A stretch of DNA of 64,000 bases from an uncultured Clostridia bacterium (lineage in GTDB: Bacteria > Bacillota > Clostridia > Christensenellales > UBA1242), in contig CALWNC010000001.1 of the NCBI GenBank assembly GCA_944382715.1, positions 288,104 to 352,103 of the forward strand, in the 5' to 3' direction. How positions within the stretch are numbered: the first letter of the stretch is position 1; every line of letters begins with the position of its first letter. Below are positions 53,371-63,110 of the stretch, piece after piece. The notes below the pieces were generated by a model, which saw nothing but the letters and a program-made list of their open reading frames with translations, was not told the DNA's origin and did no database searches. The position numbers and the translations under genes were made by a program.

Positions 53371-54078
53371 TTATTTTATTTGTAAAAACTCAACAATTCC
53401 TAGATATATACAGTTAATAATTTTTTCTTGATAGGCGTCCGTCAGTAAAAGTTTTTCGTCCTCTTCATTAGATAGAAATCCACACTCAACTATTACTGAT
53501 GGTGCAGTTGTACATTTAAGCATAAAATAATCACCCGGACTTGTTGTTTTGTTGCTGTGCTCTAAATTTTTTAGAAACTGTTTTTGAATATACTCTGCAA
53601 TTTGCTTACTAGTGTCACTGGTTTTATCATAAAAAACCTGAGCTCCTCTAAGTTTATGATTTGTATAAGAATTTTGATGCAAGCTTATAACCATATTTGG
53701 TCGGACTTTTTTGATTAGTTCTTTCCTAAGTTCCATATCGCGTTTTTTAAATGCCTTTCCTGCTCCGTCTGCAAGGCTTGCATCGGTTTCTCTAGTCATT
53801 ACGACATTTATACCTGCATCTTCTAACTTATTCTTTAAAAGTTTTGACATTTTAAGATTAAGTTCATCTTCGTGAACTTTTGTCTTATAACCAATTGAAC
53901 CCGGATCCGTGCCTCCATGTCCCGGATCAATAACTACAGTATAATTTCTACTTGGTACCGTGTCGGTTGGTGTTGGGTTTTCCAATGCAAAAGCTATTTT
54001 ACTTTGATAGTTATAAAAAATGCAAACCATAAGTAATGATAACAAAAAAATACTTAATTTGTTTATATATGTCTTCAT
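53371..54078 (-). CDS. N-acetylmuramoyl-L-alanine amidase, CwlD-like
   Basis: 235 residues: signal peptide or anchor (8-30), then the amidase_3 fold with zinc ligands: IDPGHGGTDPGS, DELNLKMSKLLKNKL (Glu), ISLHQNSYTN (His) and the VIVECGFLSNEED catalytic-Glu block. Cuts the bond between MurNAc and the peptide. Size and lack of extra domains fit CwlD, which makes muramic lactam in spore cortex, so it is a sign of sporulation, but other roles are possible. Confidence 0.85.
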   Translation of the reverse strand: MKTYINKLSIFLLSLLMVCIFYNYQSKIAFALENPTPTDTVPSRNYTVVIDPGHGGTDPGSIGYKTKVHEDELNLKMSKLLKNKLEDAGINVVMTRETDASLADGAGKAFKKRDMELRKELIKKVRPNMVISLHQNSYTNHKLRGAQVFYDKTSDTSKQIAEYIQKQFLKNLEHSNKTTSPGDYFMLKCTTAPSVIVECGFLSNEEDEKLLLTDAYQEKIINCIYLGIVEFLQIK

Positions 54079-54175
54079 ATTTCTTAGGTTGGCACTTTTA
54101 TTGATTTTTATGCAATATTTTGGAAGATTTTGTTTCCCGTGGAACTTTTTATTTTTTAGTCGAAAGTAATTAAGC

Positions 54176-55171
54176 TTAGTTATTCATTTCATTAGTAGTT
54201 TCTGGATTTGTATGAACCAAACAATGTTTTACGGTATCAATCTCACTTTCAATTTTATCATGCACCTTTTGTGCTATCTCATGAGACTCGAAAAGACTGA
54301 TTCTCCCATCACAGGCAATTTCAACATCAATATAAACCATACTCCCAAAAAGTCTAGTCCTGAGTGAATCAATTCTCTCCACACCTTCAACGGATAACAC
54401 AATTTCTTTAATTTTCTCTTGAATAGATTCTGGTGCAGATGTGTCCGTAACTTTTTTGACAGAGTCCATAAAAATGTCTATGGCAACTTTTAAAATAACA
54501 ATACAAATTACAATTCCAGCCAAAACATCTAAGATACTTACCCCAAGCATTGCCCCCAAAATTCCAACAAAACTTCCAATAGACGAAAGCGAATCGGATA
54601 AGTGATGCCACGCATCAGCTTTAAGTGCACCTGAATTTATTTTTTTAGCGACAATTCTTGTAACAATAAATAAAATTAGTTGCATTAAAATTGAAACAAC
54701 TGCCGCAATTAATGCAATTAGTTTAGGGACCTCTTTTGTTAGATATTCGCCTGAGATTAAGCTTGAAACTGCGTCATAGCCAATTAAAAGTCCAACATCA
54801 AAAAGAACAAATGCTAAAATTAGTGCAGTGATACATTCAAATCTATCGTGACCATATGGGTGGCTTCTATCGGCTTTTTTTGCAGAGATTTTTACTCCTA
54901 TTATTACAACCACTGTCGTAAGTACATCGGATATTGAGTGCACCGAATCTGCCACCATAGCATAAGATTTTCCAACAATGCCAGCAACCAATTTAAAAAC
55001 GGACAAAATGACATTTGACAAGATTGCAAGCATTGACACCCTAACTGCCGTTTTTTCATTTTGCTTTAACTTTCTAAATCTATGTTCATCATTTTTATCA
55101 TCAACAATTTCCGTAGAAATCGGCAAATATTTTTTCTTCATATCTTTCACCTGAAATTCAGTTTTTTTCAT
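54176..55171 (-). CDS. Cation diffusion facilitator (CDF) metal exporter
   Basis: 331 residues, six membrane segments, first metal site ADSVHSISDV, second ADAWHHLSDS, and a cytoplasmic C-terminal domain (GVERIDSLRTRLFGSMVYIDVEIACD). Exports Zn, Fe, Mn or Co with proton exchange. The start is uncertain: ATG 55171 lies six bases after TATAAT without a ribosome site, whereas Met10 (55144) has AGGTGA before it; the mRNA starting at 55171 would serve as a short leader for the second. Confidence 0.88.
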   Translation of the reverse strand: MKKTEFQVKDMKKKYLPISTEIVDDKNDEHRFRKLKQNEKTAVRVSMLAILSNVILSVFKLVAGIVGKSYAMVADSVHSISDVLTTVVVIIGVKISAKKADRSHPYGHDRFECITALILAFVLFDVGLLIGYDAVSSLISGEYLTKEVPKLIALIAAVVSILMQLILFIVTRIVAKKINSGALKADAWHHLSDSLSSIGSFVGILGAMLGVSILDVLAGIVICIVILKVAIDIFMDSVKKVTDTSAPESIQEKIKEIVLSVEGVERIDSLRTRLFGSMVYIDVEIACDGRISLFESHEIAQKVHDKIESEIDTVKHCLVHTNPETTNEMNN

Positions 55172-55177
55172 AATGTT

Positions 55178-55207
55178 ATTATATTAATTGTGGTTAATTT
55201 TTGTCAT
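55178..55207 (-). promoter_or_regulatory. Promoter of the CDF gene
   Basis: On the - strand: -35 ATGACA (55207-55202), 18-bp spacer, -10 TATAAT (55183-55178), six bases before the first ATG. Confidence 0.65.
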
Positions 55208-55536
55208 TGGTACATTAATTTATTAAAAAAATTTACACTAGCACAACTAAAAAATTTAGTGAGCTATAAGTAAAATTATAATTAATAAAAAATTCAAAAC
55301 TAATTGAAATAGAATTAAATTAATATAAAACCACAAATTTTAAGTTTATCTATTTCAAAATTGCAGTTTTTATTTTATATTTTATATCAAAAAAAATAAA
55401 GTTTTATATCATTTACTTTAAAAAATACAAGAGTTTGACATCTATGGTTAATAGATAAATAACTCTTGTATTTATTATATTTAACAAAAAACATTAATTT
55501 AAGTAGTTGTTCTTCTTAACCCATCTATAAATTATC
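55208..55536. other. Gap between the CDF promoter and gpmI
   Basis: AT-rich; contains only the gpmI terminator. No ORF. Confidence 0.55.
55424..55472 (-). terminator. Terminator of gpmI
   Basis: AATACAAGAGTT pairs with AACTCTTGTATT; an inner ATCTAT / ATAGAT hairpin sits in the loop; T-run on the - strand. Confidence 0.8.
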
Positions 55537-57045
55537 TTACTTTACAATCATAGAATCAACCATTGTGTCTGGTTTCTCAAGTCCAAGAAGTTCAAGAACG
55601 GTTGGCGCAACATTTGCTAAACTTCCGTTAGAGATTAATTTTGCATTTTTGTATCTTTCACTAACCAATATAAATGGAACTGGGTTTGTGGTATGCTGTG
55701 TAAGCGCATTACCTTCGTCATCAATCATTTCTTCACAGTTGCCATGGTCGGCAATAATGATGCACTCTCCACCTATTTTCACTGTTTCTGTCGCAACCTT
55801 ATAAGCACATTCTTCACAGTAAGCAACTGCCTCTTTAGCAGCTTCAAAGTCACCAGTATGACCTATCATATCTGGGTTTGAATAGTTTACTAAAATAAAA
55901 TCATATTTTTTGCTGTCAATGACACTAATTAAATCTTCGGTAATTTCTGGAGCTCGCATTTTTGGGTGAACGGCAAAGTTTTTATCGTTATAACTTTCAA
56001 TAACCTTTCTATCTTCTCCCTCATATTGTTTTTCTATTCCACCATTAAAGAAAAATGTTACATGCGCATACTTTGTGGTTTCTGCTATGTGATATTGTTT
56101 CATTCCTGCTTTTGATATTAAATATGCCAAATTATCTTCAATGATTTTTGGTGGATAAATAGTGTTTAAATGTGAAAGTTCTTTTGCGTATTCTTGCATT
56201 GGAGTCATTAAAAGCTTATCAAATTTTTCTACCTTAAATTCATTGAAATTTTCATCAGTGAGCGCAAATGTCATTTCTCTTGCCCTATCCGAACGGTAGT
56301 TATAGAAGATTACCGAATCACCATTTTTAATTGTTCCATTCTCGTCAATTAACATTGGTTCACAGAATTCATCAGTTATACCTCTATCATAACTTGTTTC
56401 AATGGCTGTGATAGAATCATCAAACTTTTCTCCCTTACCATAAACATAGAGATCATATGCCTTTTCAAGTCTATCATATCTTTTTTCTCTATCCATGGCA
56501 TAAATTCTTCCACAAATTGTTGCAATGTGAGCATTTGTCCCAGCAATATATTTTTCAGTTTCTTCCAAAAATTCCTTTCCACTTGTAACTGCAGTATCTC
56601 GTCCGTCAGTTATCGCGTGAATGTAAATATTTTTAATATTGTAGTTTTTTGCACAGTCAAGTATTGCAAACATATGACTAATTTTTGAGTGTACGCCACC
56701 ATCTGACAAAAGCCCAATTAGGTGCAAATTTGTACCATTTTCTTCTGCGTACTTTAATGCCTTTACCAAAGCATTATTCTTTTGAAAGTTACCATTTTTA
56801 ATTTCATTATCAATATGCAACAAATCTTGTTTAATAACTCTTCCACCACCAATTGTAAGGTGTCCAACTTCACTGTTTCCCATTTGACCCTCAGGAAGCC
56901 CTACGGCATTGCCTGATGCCTTGATTAGCGTATTTGGATAAGCCATTTTAAGTTTGTCAAGGTTGGGAGTTCCCCCAGCCACAACGGCATTCCCCTTAAC
57001 CCTATCGGTAATGCCAAAACCATCTAAAATACATAATGTAACCAT
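55537..57045 (-). CDS. gpmI: 2,3-bisphosphoglycerate-independent phosphoglycerate mutase
   Basis: 502 residues, normal length. Alkaline-phosphatase fold with CILDGFG at the start, catalytic Ser58 in GQMGNSEVGH, the HAITDGRDT loop, NYSNPDMIGHTGDF and IADHGNCEEM metal ligands. Converts 3- to 2-phosphoglycerate in glycolysis with two Mn ions. AAGGAG before ATG; 24 bp after the DAC-like gene, so possibly co-transcribed. Confidence 0.95.
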   Translation of the reverse strand: MVTLCILDGFGITDRVKGNAVVAGGTPNLDKLKMAYPNTLIKASGNAVGLPEGQMGNSEVGHLTIGGGRVIKQDLLHIDNEIKNGNFQKNNALVKALKYAEENGTNLHLIGLLSDGGVHSKISHMFAILDCAKNYNIKNIYIHAITDGRDTAVTSGKEFLEETEKYIAGTNAHIATICGRIYAMDREKRYDRLEKAYDLYVYGKGEKFDDSITAIETSYDRGITDEFCEPMLIDENGTIKNGDSVIFYNYRSDRAREMTFALTDENFNEFKVEKFDKLLMTPMQEYAKELSHLNTIYPPKIIEDNLAYLISKAGMKQYHIAETTKYAHVTFFFNGGIEKQYEGEDRKVIESYNDKNFAVHPKMRAPEITEDLISVIDSKKYDFILVNYSNPDMIGHTGDFEAAKEAVAYCEECAYKVATETVKIGGECIIIADHGNCEEMIDDEGNALTQHTTNPVPFILVSERYKNAKLISNGSLANVAPTVLELLGLEKPDTMVDSMIVK

Positions 57046-57069
57046 AAAATTTTCTCCTTATTTTTTACT

Positions 57070-58410
57070 CTACAAAATAAAAATAGTTTTTGCTCTAAGT
57101 TTATTTCTATCCATTTTAAACCCTTGCATTGAGCCATCATTAGAAATTTTAATCGAAACCCCGTAGTTTGAAAGTGTTTTTGCGGCGGCAAGTCTACCAC
57201 CACCCGAACTGCCTGCTTCAATCTTAATGATAGCGCCAACGGCAATGATTGTACCATCATAGCCTATCACAGTTGCCCCGTCCATTGCAATCAAATCTTG
57301 CCTAAACTTTCTGTCAAGTTCTTGGAACTTTCTGCCCTTTATAAGCTGTCTAATTGTTGCAGACTTGATACATTTATTTTCCATTAAGAAATTTTCATAT
57401 GCTGGGGTTTCTTCATTTTCCTTTTCAAAATATGAAAAGAATGATTGGTCTTTTTTTATCTGCTGAATACTGTCAAAACTATCCTTATTTAAAACATCGG
57501 CGTCATCAATATGTTTTAAAACATTAATTGATTCACTATTATTGACATGCACGATACAACCACCTGTACGGTTAAAGCTCGTATCAAGAGCTGAAAGATA
57601 AATTGCCTTTCTCACATCTTCATACTCTCCAGCGCGCTCAGAAAGTTTATCAACTATTTCTTCATGAGAATAACATACCCAGTTCCCACCACGCTTGGCA
57701 AATAATAGACTTTTATCTTTAAAGATTAAGAGGTCGCCTTCTTCAGTTAAGCAAATTCCAATTTTAGAACCCGTTGAATGAGTGGCAAGTTTAAGTTGAT
57801 TGTATGGCGCATACAAGTCGTAGTCAATTTGTTTAACCATACAAATATAGTCAGTTACATAACCATCGCAAGAAATTTCCATAAATGAATTTTTGCCGTC
57901 GGTTAAAAGAGCTGAAAAATCTTTTTCTATAAACTTTGAAATGTGAAGATTTGGGTTTGTCTTAGTGCCAGCCTTTTTTCGTGTAACTATACAGCCAAAA
58001 CTCATTCGTCTACCCTCATATGTTCGCTGACTCCAATAAGTCATTTCATTTAAAAGCAGTCCAAGGGTTTTTGAAGCAGTGTTTGTAAGTGATTTACAAA
58101 TTGCCTTTTCAATTATCATATTTTCAATGCCAAGTTTGTATTCTTCAACTACCTTGATGCTATAAATTTTGTTCATTTCGTCAATAATAGACTTAATCAA
58201 ATGAACCTCAAAATTTTTAAATGGCTGAGCTCGCTTAACTATAATTCTGTAAGTATCATTTCTAGAAAACTTAATCTTAATTGAGCCAGCATCACCCTGA
58301 GCTACGCAGTTATCTCTTGAAGAAGATGGCTCTTCACCTATAATTTCTGAACCGGTAAAAAGAGGCAGAATATCGTTTTGCAAAAAATTCAAAAACTGTG
58401 TTTTCTTCAT
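57070..58410 (-). CDS. Divergent diadenylate cyclase (DisA_N/DAC)-like protein
   Basis: 446 residues, soluble. N-terminal about 260 residues have no family that I recognise. From 265 on (DVRKAIYLSALDTSFNRTGGCIVHV) the sequence matches the DAC fold: DGA at 377-379 (IAMDGATVIGYDG), then GSSGGGRLAAAKTL at 400-413 where active enzymes have GTRHRAA, and VSIKISNDG. DAC enzymes make cyclic di-AMP from two ATP. The changed second motif leaves activity uncertain. AGGAGAG ribosome site. The gene precedes gpmI by 24 bp. The potassium-linked role of c-di-AMP may be relevant as TrkAH is also here, but this is inference. Confidence 0.6.
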   Translation of the reverse strand: MKKTQFLNFLQNDILPLFTGSEIIGEEPSSSRDNCVAQGDAGSIKIKFSRNDTYRIIVKRAQPFKNFEVHLIKSIIDEMNKIYSIKVVEEYKLGIENMIIEKAICKSLTNTASKTLGLLLNEMTYWSQRTYEGRRMSFGCIVTRKKAGTKTNPNLHISKFIEKDFSALLTDGKNSFMEISCDGYVTDYICMVKQIDYDLYAPYNQLKLATHSTGSKIGICLTEEGDLLIFKDKSLLFAKRGGNWVCYSHEEIVDKLSERAGEYEDVRKAIYLSALDTSFNRTGGCIVHVNNSESINVLKHIDDADVLNKDSFDSIQQIKKDQSFFSYFEKENEETPAYENFLMENKCIKSATIRQLIKGRKFQELDRKFRQDLIAMDGATVIGYDGTIIAVGAIIKIEAGSSGGGRLAAAKTLSNYGVSIKISNDGSMQGFKMDRNKLRAKTIFIL

Positions 58411-58552
58411 AAGCTCTCCTCCTCTTGTTTACCTTACTATTTTTCTAAAAGACAAAACATGTCATTTTTAATATTATTTTAAACTTTTTTAACAAAAATT
58501 GCAATTTTACGCTTAATATATAATATGTTTTTTAATAAATAACAATTCCCGT

Positions 58553-59473
58553 TCAGTCACATTTTTTAAGGCATTTAAAATATACTTTTTTAAATTTTTG
58601 CGTATTTACCTTTATGCAGGTTTTTGTATTTGGACTTTTATCAAAATCCATAACTAAAACGCCCGTATCAATACTGTCATAATACTTAATTTCGGCAAAA
58701 ACATCACTAACTTCAAAAAGCTCGGGGTTTGTAAGATATGCAACTGCACAGCCATCATGAGTAGCAATGCCATTTTTTACATGTCTATCTTTATAGCTTC
58801 GATAAATCTTTTCTAAGATTTCGCCAGTATTATTGAGATTTTTAGTATCAAAAACATCTTTCCAGTCAAGGTATGCAGTATGTCCCATTTCCATCGGCAC
58901 AATCATAATATCTACATTTGAGTTTAGCAGTACTTCTCCTGCTTCTGGGTCACCACTTACATTAAATTCAGGATATGGCATTTCATTTTCACCAATATCC
59001 TCAATTGATCCAGCCATAACGACCACTTTTTCAATTTTGTCAATGCAGTCAGCGTGCTCAGTAAAAAGCCTAGCAAGATTGGTAGTCGGAGAAATGCATA
59101 TTATAGTGATTTTTTGTTCACTTTCCATAATCGTTTTATACATTTCCTCCACTGCGTCACCCTCGGTTATTTTTCTTGGGTTATTCTTTAATTCAAATCC
59201 TCCAAGTCCATTATTTCCATGAGCAGTAAATCTTGCCCTTTCTCGCACAAAACATCTCCCGTCACCTACAACAACGGGTATTTCTGGTGCGTGCAAAATT
59301 TCAAGCACATTTAATGTGTTTATTGCAGACTGTCTTGTGTTTACATTCCCAACATCAGTAGTAATAAGTTTTATGTCGAGTTTTTCACTTTTTACTCCTA
59401 TCATAATTGCAACAGCATCATCTATTCCGGTATCACAATTTATTATTACGGGAATTTTCTGTGTTTTTAGCAA
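58553..59473 (-). CDS. Nucleoside hydrolase (inosine/uridine-preferring family)
   Basis: 306 residues with the family DTGIDDA motif at 14-20, VVVGDGR, the HGNNGLGG loop, PTTNLARLF, and GHTAYLD; the Asp cluster binds Ca2+ and the ribose. It cleaves N-glycosidic bonds of ribonucleosides for salvage. TTG start with AGGGGGA before it. Stands alone. Confidence 0.9.
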   Translation of the reverse strand: MLKTQKIPVIINCDTGIDDAVAIMIGVKSEKLDIKLITTDVGNVNTRQSAINTLNVLEILHAPEIPVVVGDGRCFVRERARFTAHGNNGLGGFELKNNPRKITEGDAVEEMYKTIMESEQKITIICISPTTNLARLFTEHADCIDKIEKVVVMAGSIEDIGENEMPYPEFNVSGDPEAGEVLLNSNVDIMIVPMEMGHTAYLDWKDVFDTKNLNNTGEILEKIYRSYKDRHVKNGIATHDGCAVAYLTNPELFEVSDVFAEIKYYDSIDTGVLVMDFDKSPNTKTCIKVNTQKFKKVYFKCLKKCD

Positions 59474-59975
59474 TTTTTTATCCCCCTATTTGCAACATAT
59501 TTAGTTTACCACACAATTTGTAAAGTGTATAGTTAAAAAGTCAAAAAATATGGAAAATTTTTATTTCCATATTTTTTTTAATATTTAAAGCATAATTTTT
59601 GCCATTTAACTTTATTAAAAATTGTGTTTTTTGTAAAAATATTTTTTGCTATAATAATATTTTTTACTATTAATATATATTAAATTCAAATTTTTCATAA
59701 GTATAAATCAATAAGAAAAATTTTACAAGTGTTTTAGAAACTTTACTTTTAAAATATTAAAATTTTATTTTTATATCTACTTTAAGATGATTTATTAATT
59801 TTAACAAAAATAGAAAAACTAAATCGCAACGAAATCAAAGAATATAATTTTACAACCCAGCATATTTAATTTAGTATTAACTTTTTATAGGCACATAATA
59901 CATATTTTTATTAACCTTTAAAAGGTATTTTAAATCACTTTTTAGTTGTAAAATTAATGTGTCTATTTTTTTAAA
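59474..59975. other. 502-bp AT-rich gap
   Basis: Contains only the hairpin at 59543-59577; nothing else could be supported. Confidence 0.5.
59543..59577. terminator. Hairpin with T-runs on both strands
   Basis: AAAATATGGAAA pairs with TTTCCATATTTT; T-runs on both sides. About 400 bp downstream of the CvpA-like gene on the - strand. Confidence 0.6.
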
Positions 59976-62204
59976 TTAACTAAATAGTCTAATTAAAACT
60001 TCCTTGTCCATCTCAGAGATTGTATTGGAATTTTCTATAGCACTTTCAAAAGCATAAGCCACTTCTAAACTTACATTTTGACTAATAAGATTTTGCAATG
60101 TTGATGGCTCTTCCCCGTAAACGGCTTCTTCTATCATAATCATAACTGCATTTGAGCGAGTTAGAGTAATGAGCATTTCTTCTGCCGTTTCTTCATTAAT
60201 TTGAGTTTGGCTATCTAAGTTTATTAAATCCATAATCACTTGACTAGCATTCAAATCTACTTCCTGCGATTCTACATTTCCATTTTCTATAAAGCTTACA
60301 AGAATATCAGTCAAAACATTTAAATTATCCGATTCCCCAACAAAACATGCAATGATGTCAGTGTCGTTTAGAATTTCAAGTATATTTTGGCTTAATACTT
60401 CACTTGTTTGAATTTCTTCAAGTGCTAAAGCAAGGTCACTAAACTTTATATCAGAGTTTGCAGTTGTGCTACCTGCAAAATTGACAAGCTTTGAGAGCGA
60501 TGAAAAGGTGTCTTCAAATTTAAAGTCTGAATTTTCTGACAAATCCCACTTATCATTAATATATGAAGTGAGCGTGGACTTGACACTATTATCTTCAAAA
60601 GAAATTTTATCAGAGTTAATATAATTAATCATAAACAACTTAACACTATCGGAAATAATTACTGATTCTCTTGCGATGTCCATTGCCCTGCCGAGTTTGC
60701 CAAGATTTTCATTAACCAAGACTGAATTCCCGTCATCAGAAACATCTAATTCGCCGTAAAGTTCAATAATTTGAGAAACAAATCTCTGTATAATATCTGC
60801 CTCGCTTTCATAGCTTTCTACCAAGTATTCTCTGTCACTATCATAGCTTAAATTCCCATCTCCCACCATTGTATCATATAAAAGTACAATGGAATTATTT
60901 AAAATTGCTGGGAGATTATTTTTGAATTCCTCAGTCGCAAAAAGACAAACAATAACTTCTTTAATAATTGTTTTATCTTCTCCAAGTGCAGAAATTAAAC
61001 CCGAAGCATTCAAATTAGCTATAAAATTATGATCGTTCACTATCTTAACGCCATCAATAATGGTACTTAAATTAAACCTTATTCTTCCTATAGAATTTGT
61101 TGCCTTAAAGACTTGCAGTGCGTCTTTAGCAATTTCTTTGTACTGCTCTTCTACTGGAAGTGAAATTCCAAAGAATTTGTCGTCATTTATCCATCTGTCT
61201 GCAACGACTGGCACTAATTTTTCTACAATATTACTAACAAAAACAGATTCAGAAGCCTTATTTACCATACTTAATACGCCGTCTAGTGAATCATTATTCT
61301 CTAAGCTGAAAGAATTTTCCTTAAAGGTTTGTTTATAAAGGTTATAGGTTTCAACTGCAACCACAACTTCATCAGAAAGAGCCACATTTTCGCCTTCAAC
61401 CTTAACCCTAGTAAGATAATCAAAAAATACAGAGCCAACATCGTCAAGTCTTGTAAGTCCAAAGATTTTCCCAATAACAGAGCTATCGTACATTTCTTTT
61501 ATATCTGCATAAACCTTTACATATCCCTCAACCTGACCAATCTTTTCATCTTCAGTGTAAAAAAGTTGACCACAAACTAGACTACCAGCACTATAAGCAC
61601 TTGCTACACGCTCAGTAGAAGGCGTTTCACTATCTTGTAAAAATTTATCACAAACATTCATAACGCCAAATATTGGTATTAATATTGCAAAGCAAATAAT
61701 AAATGTTGTAAGAAATCCCTCAACTGCTCCAACAAACCTTAGCCCTATACTGCTAGGAGTTTTTTCTTCTTTATTTTTCTTTGAAACGCATTTCAAAATA
61801 ATTATTACAATAAAGTAAATAATTAGAGAAACAAAAACTATCGAAAAAAATGCTATTAGAAATGAAGCTATGCTAATAATAACGCTAACTAAAGCCTTTG
61901 CAAACTCGCCGACCTCGCCCGAAATTAAAGAAAAATCTTCACCAATACCATTGCCAAGAATGCCCTGAATTTCTTCTTCAAAGTCAATGCTAAAATTGAA
62001 AATATTAAGCGTTGTTCCATTTACAAAACTTCCTGAAAGTGCATTAGAAATAATCGGGGCAAAAATAAGTGAAATCATAAAGGCAAAAAGTACTATTCCA
62101 AGCCTAATTAATGACCTGCACCAATTTCTTGCAAACCCAATAAAAAAACCTGCAAATAGCAAAAACAAACAAACACTAGAAACAATAAAAAATATATTAC
62201 TCAT
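59976..62204 (-). CDS. Large membrane protein with CvpA-like N-terminus
   Basis: 742 residues: four or so membrane segments in the first 180 residues (GFARNWCRSLIRLGIVLFAF resembles CvpA), then about 560 residues of acidic helical sequence with many Asp, Glu, Ser and Asn, expected on one side of the membrane. No catalytic motif recognised. The family's role is unknown; CvpA itself is linked to colicin V production and bile resistance. AGGGGAAA ribosome site. It is about 45 bp after the dCMP deaminase gene, so likely co-transcribed. Confidence 0.65.
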   Translation of the reverse strand: MSNIFFIVSSVCLFLLFAGFFIGFARNWCRSLIRLGIVLFAFMISLIFAPIISNALSGSFVNGTTLNIFNFSIDFEEEIQGILGNGIGEDFSLISGEVGEFAKALVSVIISIASFLIAFFSIVFVSLIIYFIVIIILKCVSKKNKEEKTPSSIGLRFVGAVEGFLTTFIICFAILIPIFGVMNVCDKFLQDSETPSTERVASAYSAGSLVCGQLFYTEDEKIGQVEGYVKVYADIKEMYDSSVIGKIFGLTRLDDVGSVFFDYLTRVKVEGENVALSDEVVVAVETYNLYKQTFKENSFSLENNDSLDGVLSMVNKASESVFVSNIVEKLVPVVADRWINDDKFFGISLPVEEQYKEIAKDALQVFKATNSIGRIRFNLSTIIDGVKIVNDHNFIANLNASGLISALGEDKTIIKEVIVCLFATEEFKNNLPAILNNSIVLLYDTMVGDGNLSYDSDREYLVESYESEADIIQRFVSQIIELYGELDVSDDGNSVLVNENLGKLGRAMDIARESVIISDSVKLFMINYINSDKISFEDNSVKSTLTSYINDKWDLSENSDFKFEDTFSSLSKLVNFAGSTTANSDIKFSDLALALEEIQTSEVLSQNILEILNDTDIIACFVGESDNLNVLTDILVSFIENGNVESQEVDLNASQVIMDLINLDSQTQINEETAEEMLITLTRSNAVMIMIEEAVYGEEPSTLQNLISQNVSLEVAYAFESAIENSNTISEMDKEVLIRLFS

Positions 62205-62248
62205 TTTGTTTCCCCTAATAATTATAAATTTTCATTTCAAGCTCTAAC

Positions 62249-63010
62249 CTATCCATTTTTTAGTGAATCAGAAATTAGTTTGCTATCATTTTCGTCATAA
62301 GGCATATACACAAGTTCTATTCCAGCCTGAGTGAGAAGAGTAACAGAAAATTCATCTGGATAGTTATAACCATAAACAATTCGCTTTATGCCTGCATTTA
62401 TTAATAGTTTTGTGCAAATCACGCAAGGACGATGAGTAACATAAATTGTGCTACCATCTACACTTATACCCATTTTAGCTGCTTGAATTAAGGCATTTTG
62501 CTCTGCATGTGTTGAAAAACAAACCTCTGCGCGTGTACCACTTTCAATGTTAAGTTTATCTCTTAGGCAGTATCCCTTTTCTGAACAACTTAAAATTTTT
62601 GATGGTGCACCATTATATCCAGTTGCTATAACTCTCTTATCTTTAACTATAACCGAACCGACTTGTCTATTTTCTCTCACGCAGGTGCTCCAAGATGATA
62701 CCATTTTTGCCATGTCCATAAATCGCCTATCCCACTTTTCTTGAATTATCTTAGGGTCTGGCTTTTTTGACAAGTGTTCTTTCGCACACTCTATTAAAAC
62801 TCTTTGAAAATTTTCTTCTTTTTCTGCGTCACTAGTTTCCCTATTTTGTCCACAGCCACCTTTATGACAGCATTGATGTTGCTGTGTTTGAGTAGCTTCA
62901 TTTTCTGCAAATTGTTGAGCTTTATGACAACAATTATGTTCTTTTTCGCCATCTCCATGACAGTGCATTTTTTTTTGTAAATTTTCGTCATTTAACTGTG
63001 CTCTTTCCAT
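62249..63010 (-). CDS. Deoxycytidylate deaminase with a Cys/His-rich N-terminal extension
   Basis: 253 residues. The deaminase domain is at about 90-245: THAEQNAL at 167-174 (zinc His168 and catalytic Glu170) and [10 protein letters not shown] with Cys196 and Cys199, typical of dCMP deaminase/ComEB. It turns dCMP to dUMP for thymidylate synthesis. The first about 60 residues add clusters of Cys and His ([27 protein letters not shown]), a possible metal-binding module not part of the usual family. GGAGATACT before ATG. Confidence 0.88.
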   Translation of the reverse strand: MERAQLNDENLQKKMHCHGDGEKEHNCCHKAQQFAENEATQTQQHQCCHKGGCGQNRETSDAEKEENFQRVLIECAKEHLSKKPDPKIIQEKWDRRFMDMAKMVSSWSTCVRENRQVGSVIVKDKRVIATGYNGAPSKILSCSEKGYCLRDKLNIESGTRAEVCFSTHAEQNALIQAAKMGISVDGSTIYVTHRPCVICTKLLINAGIKRIVYGYNYPDEFSVTLLTQAGIELVYMPYDENDSKLISDSLKNG

Positions 63011-63110
63011 AGTATCTCCAAGTGAATTAATTATTATTTTTTGGTAACAATAATATTATATATTACTTTTTTATAATTATCAATAACTTTTTCTCAAAAA
63101 AGGAGCAATT

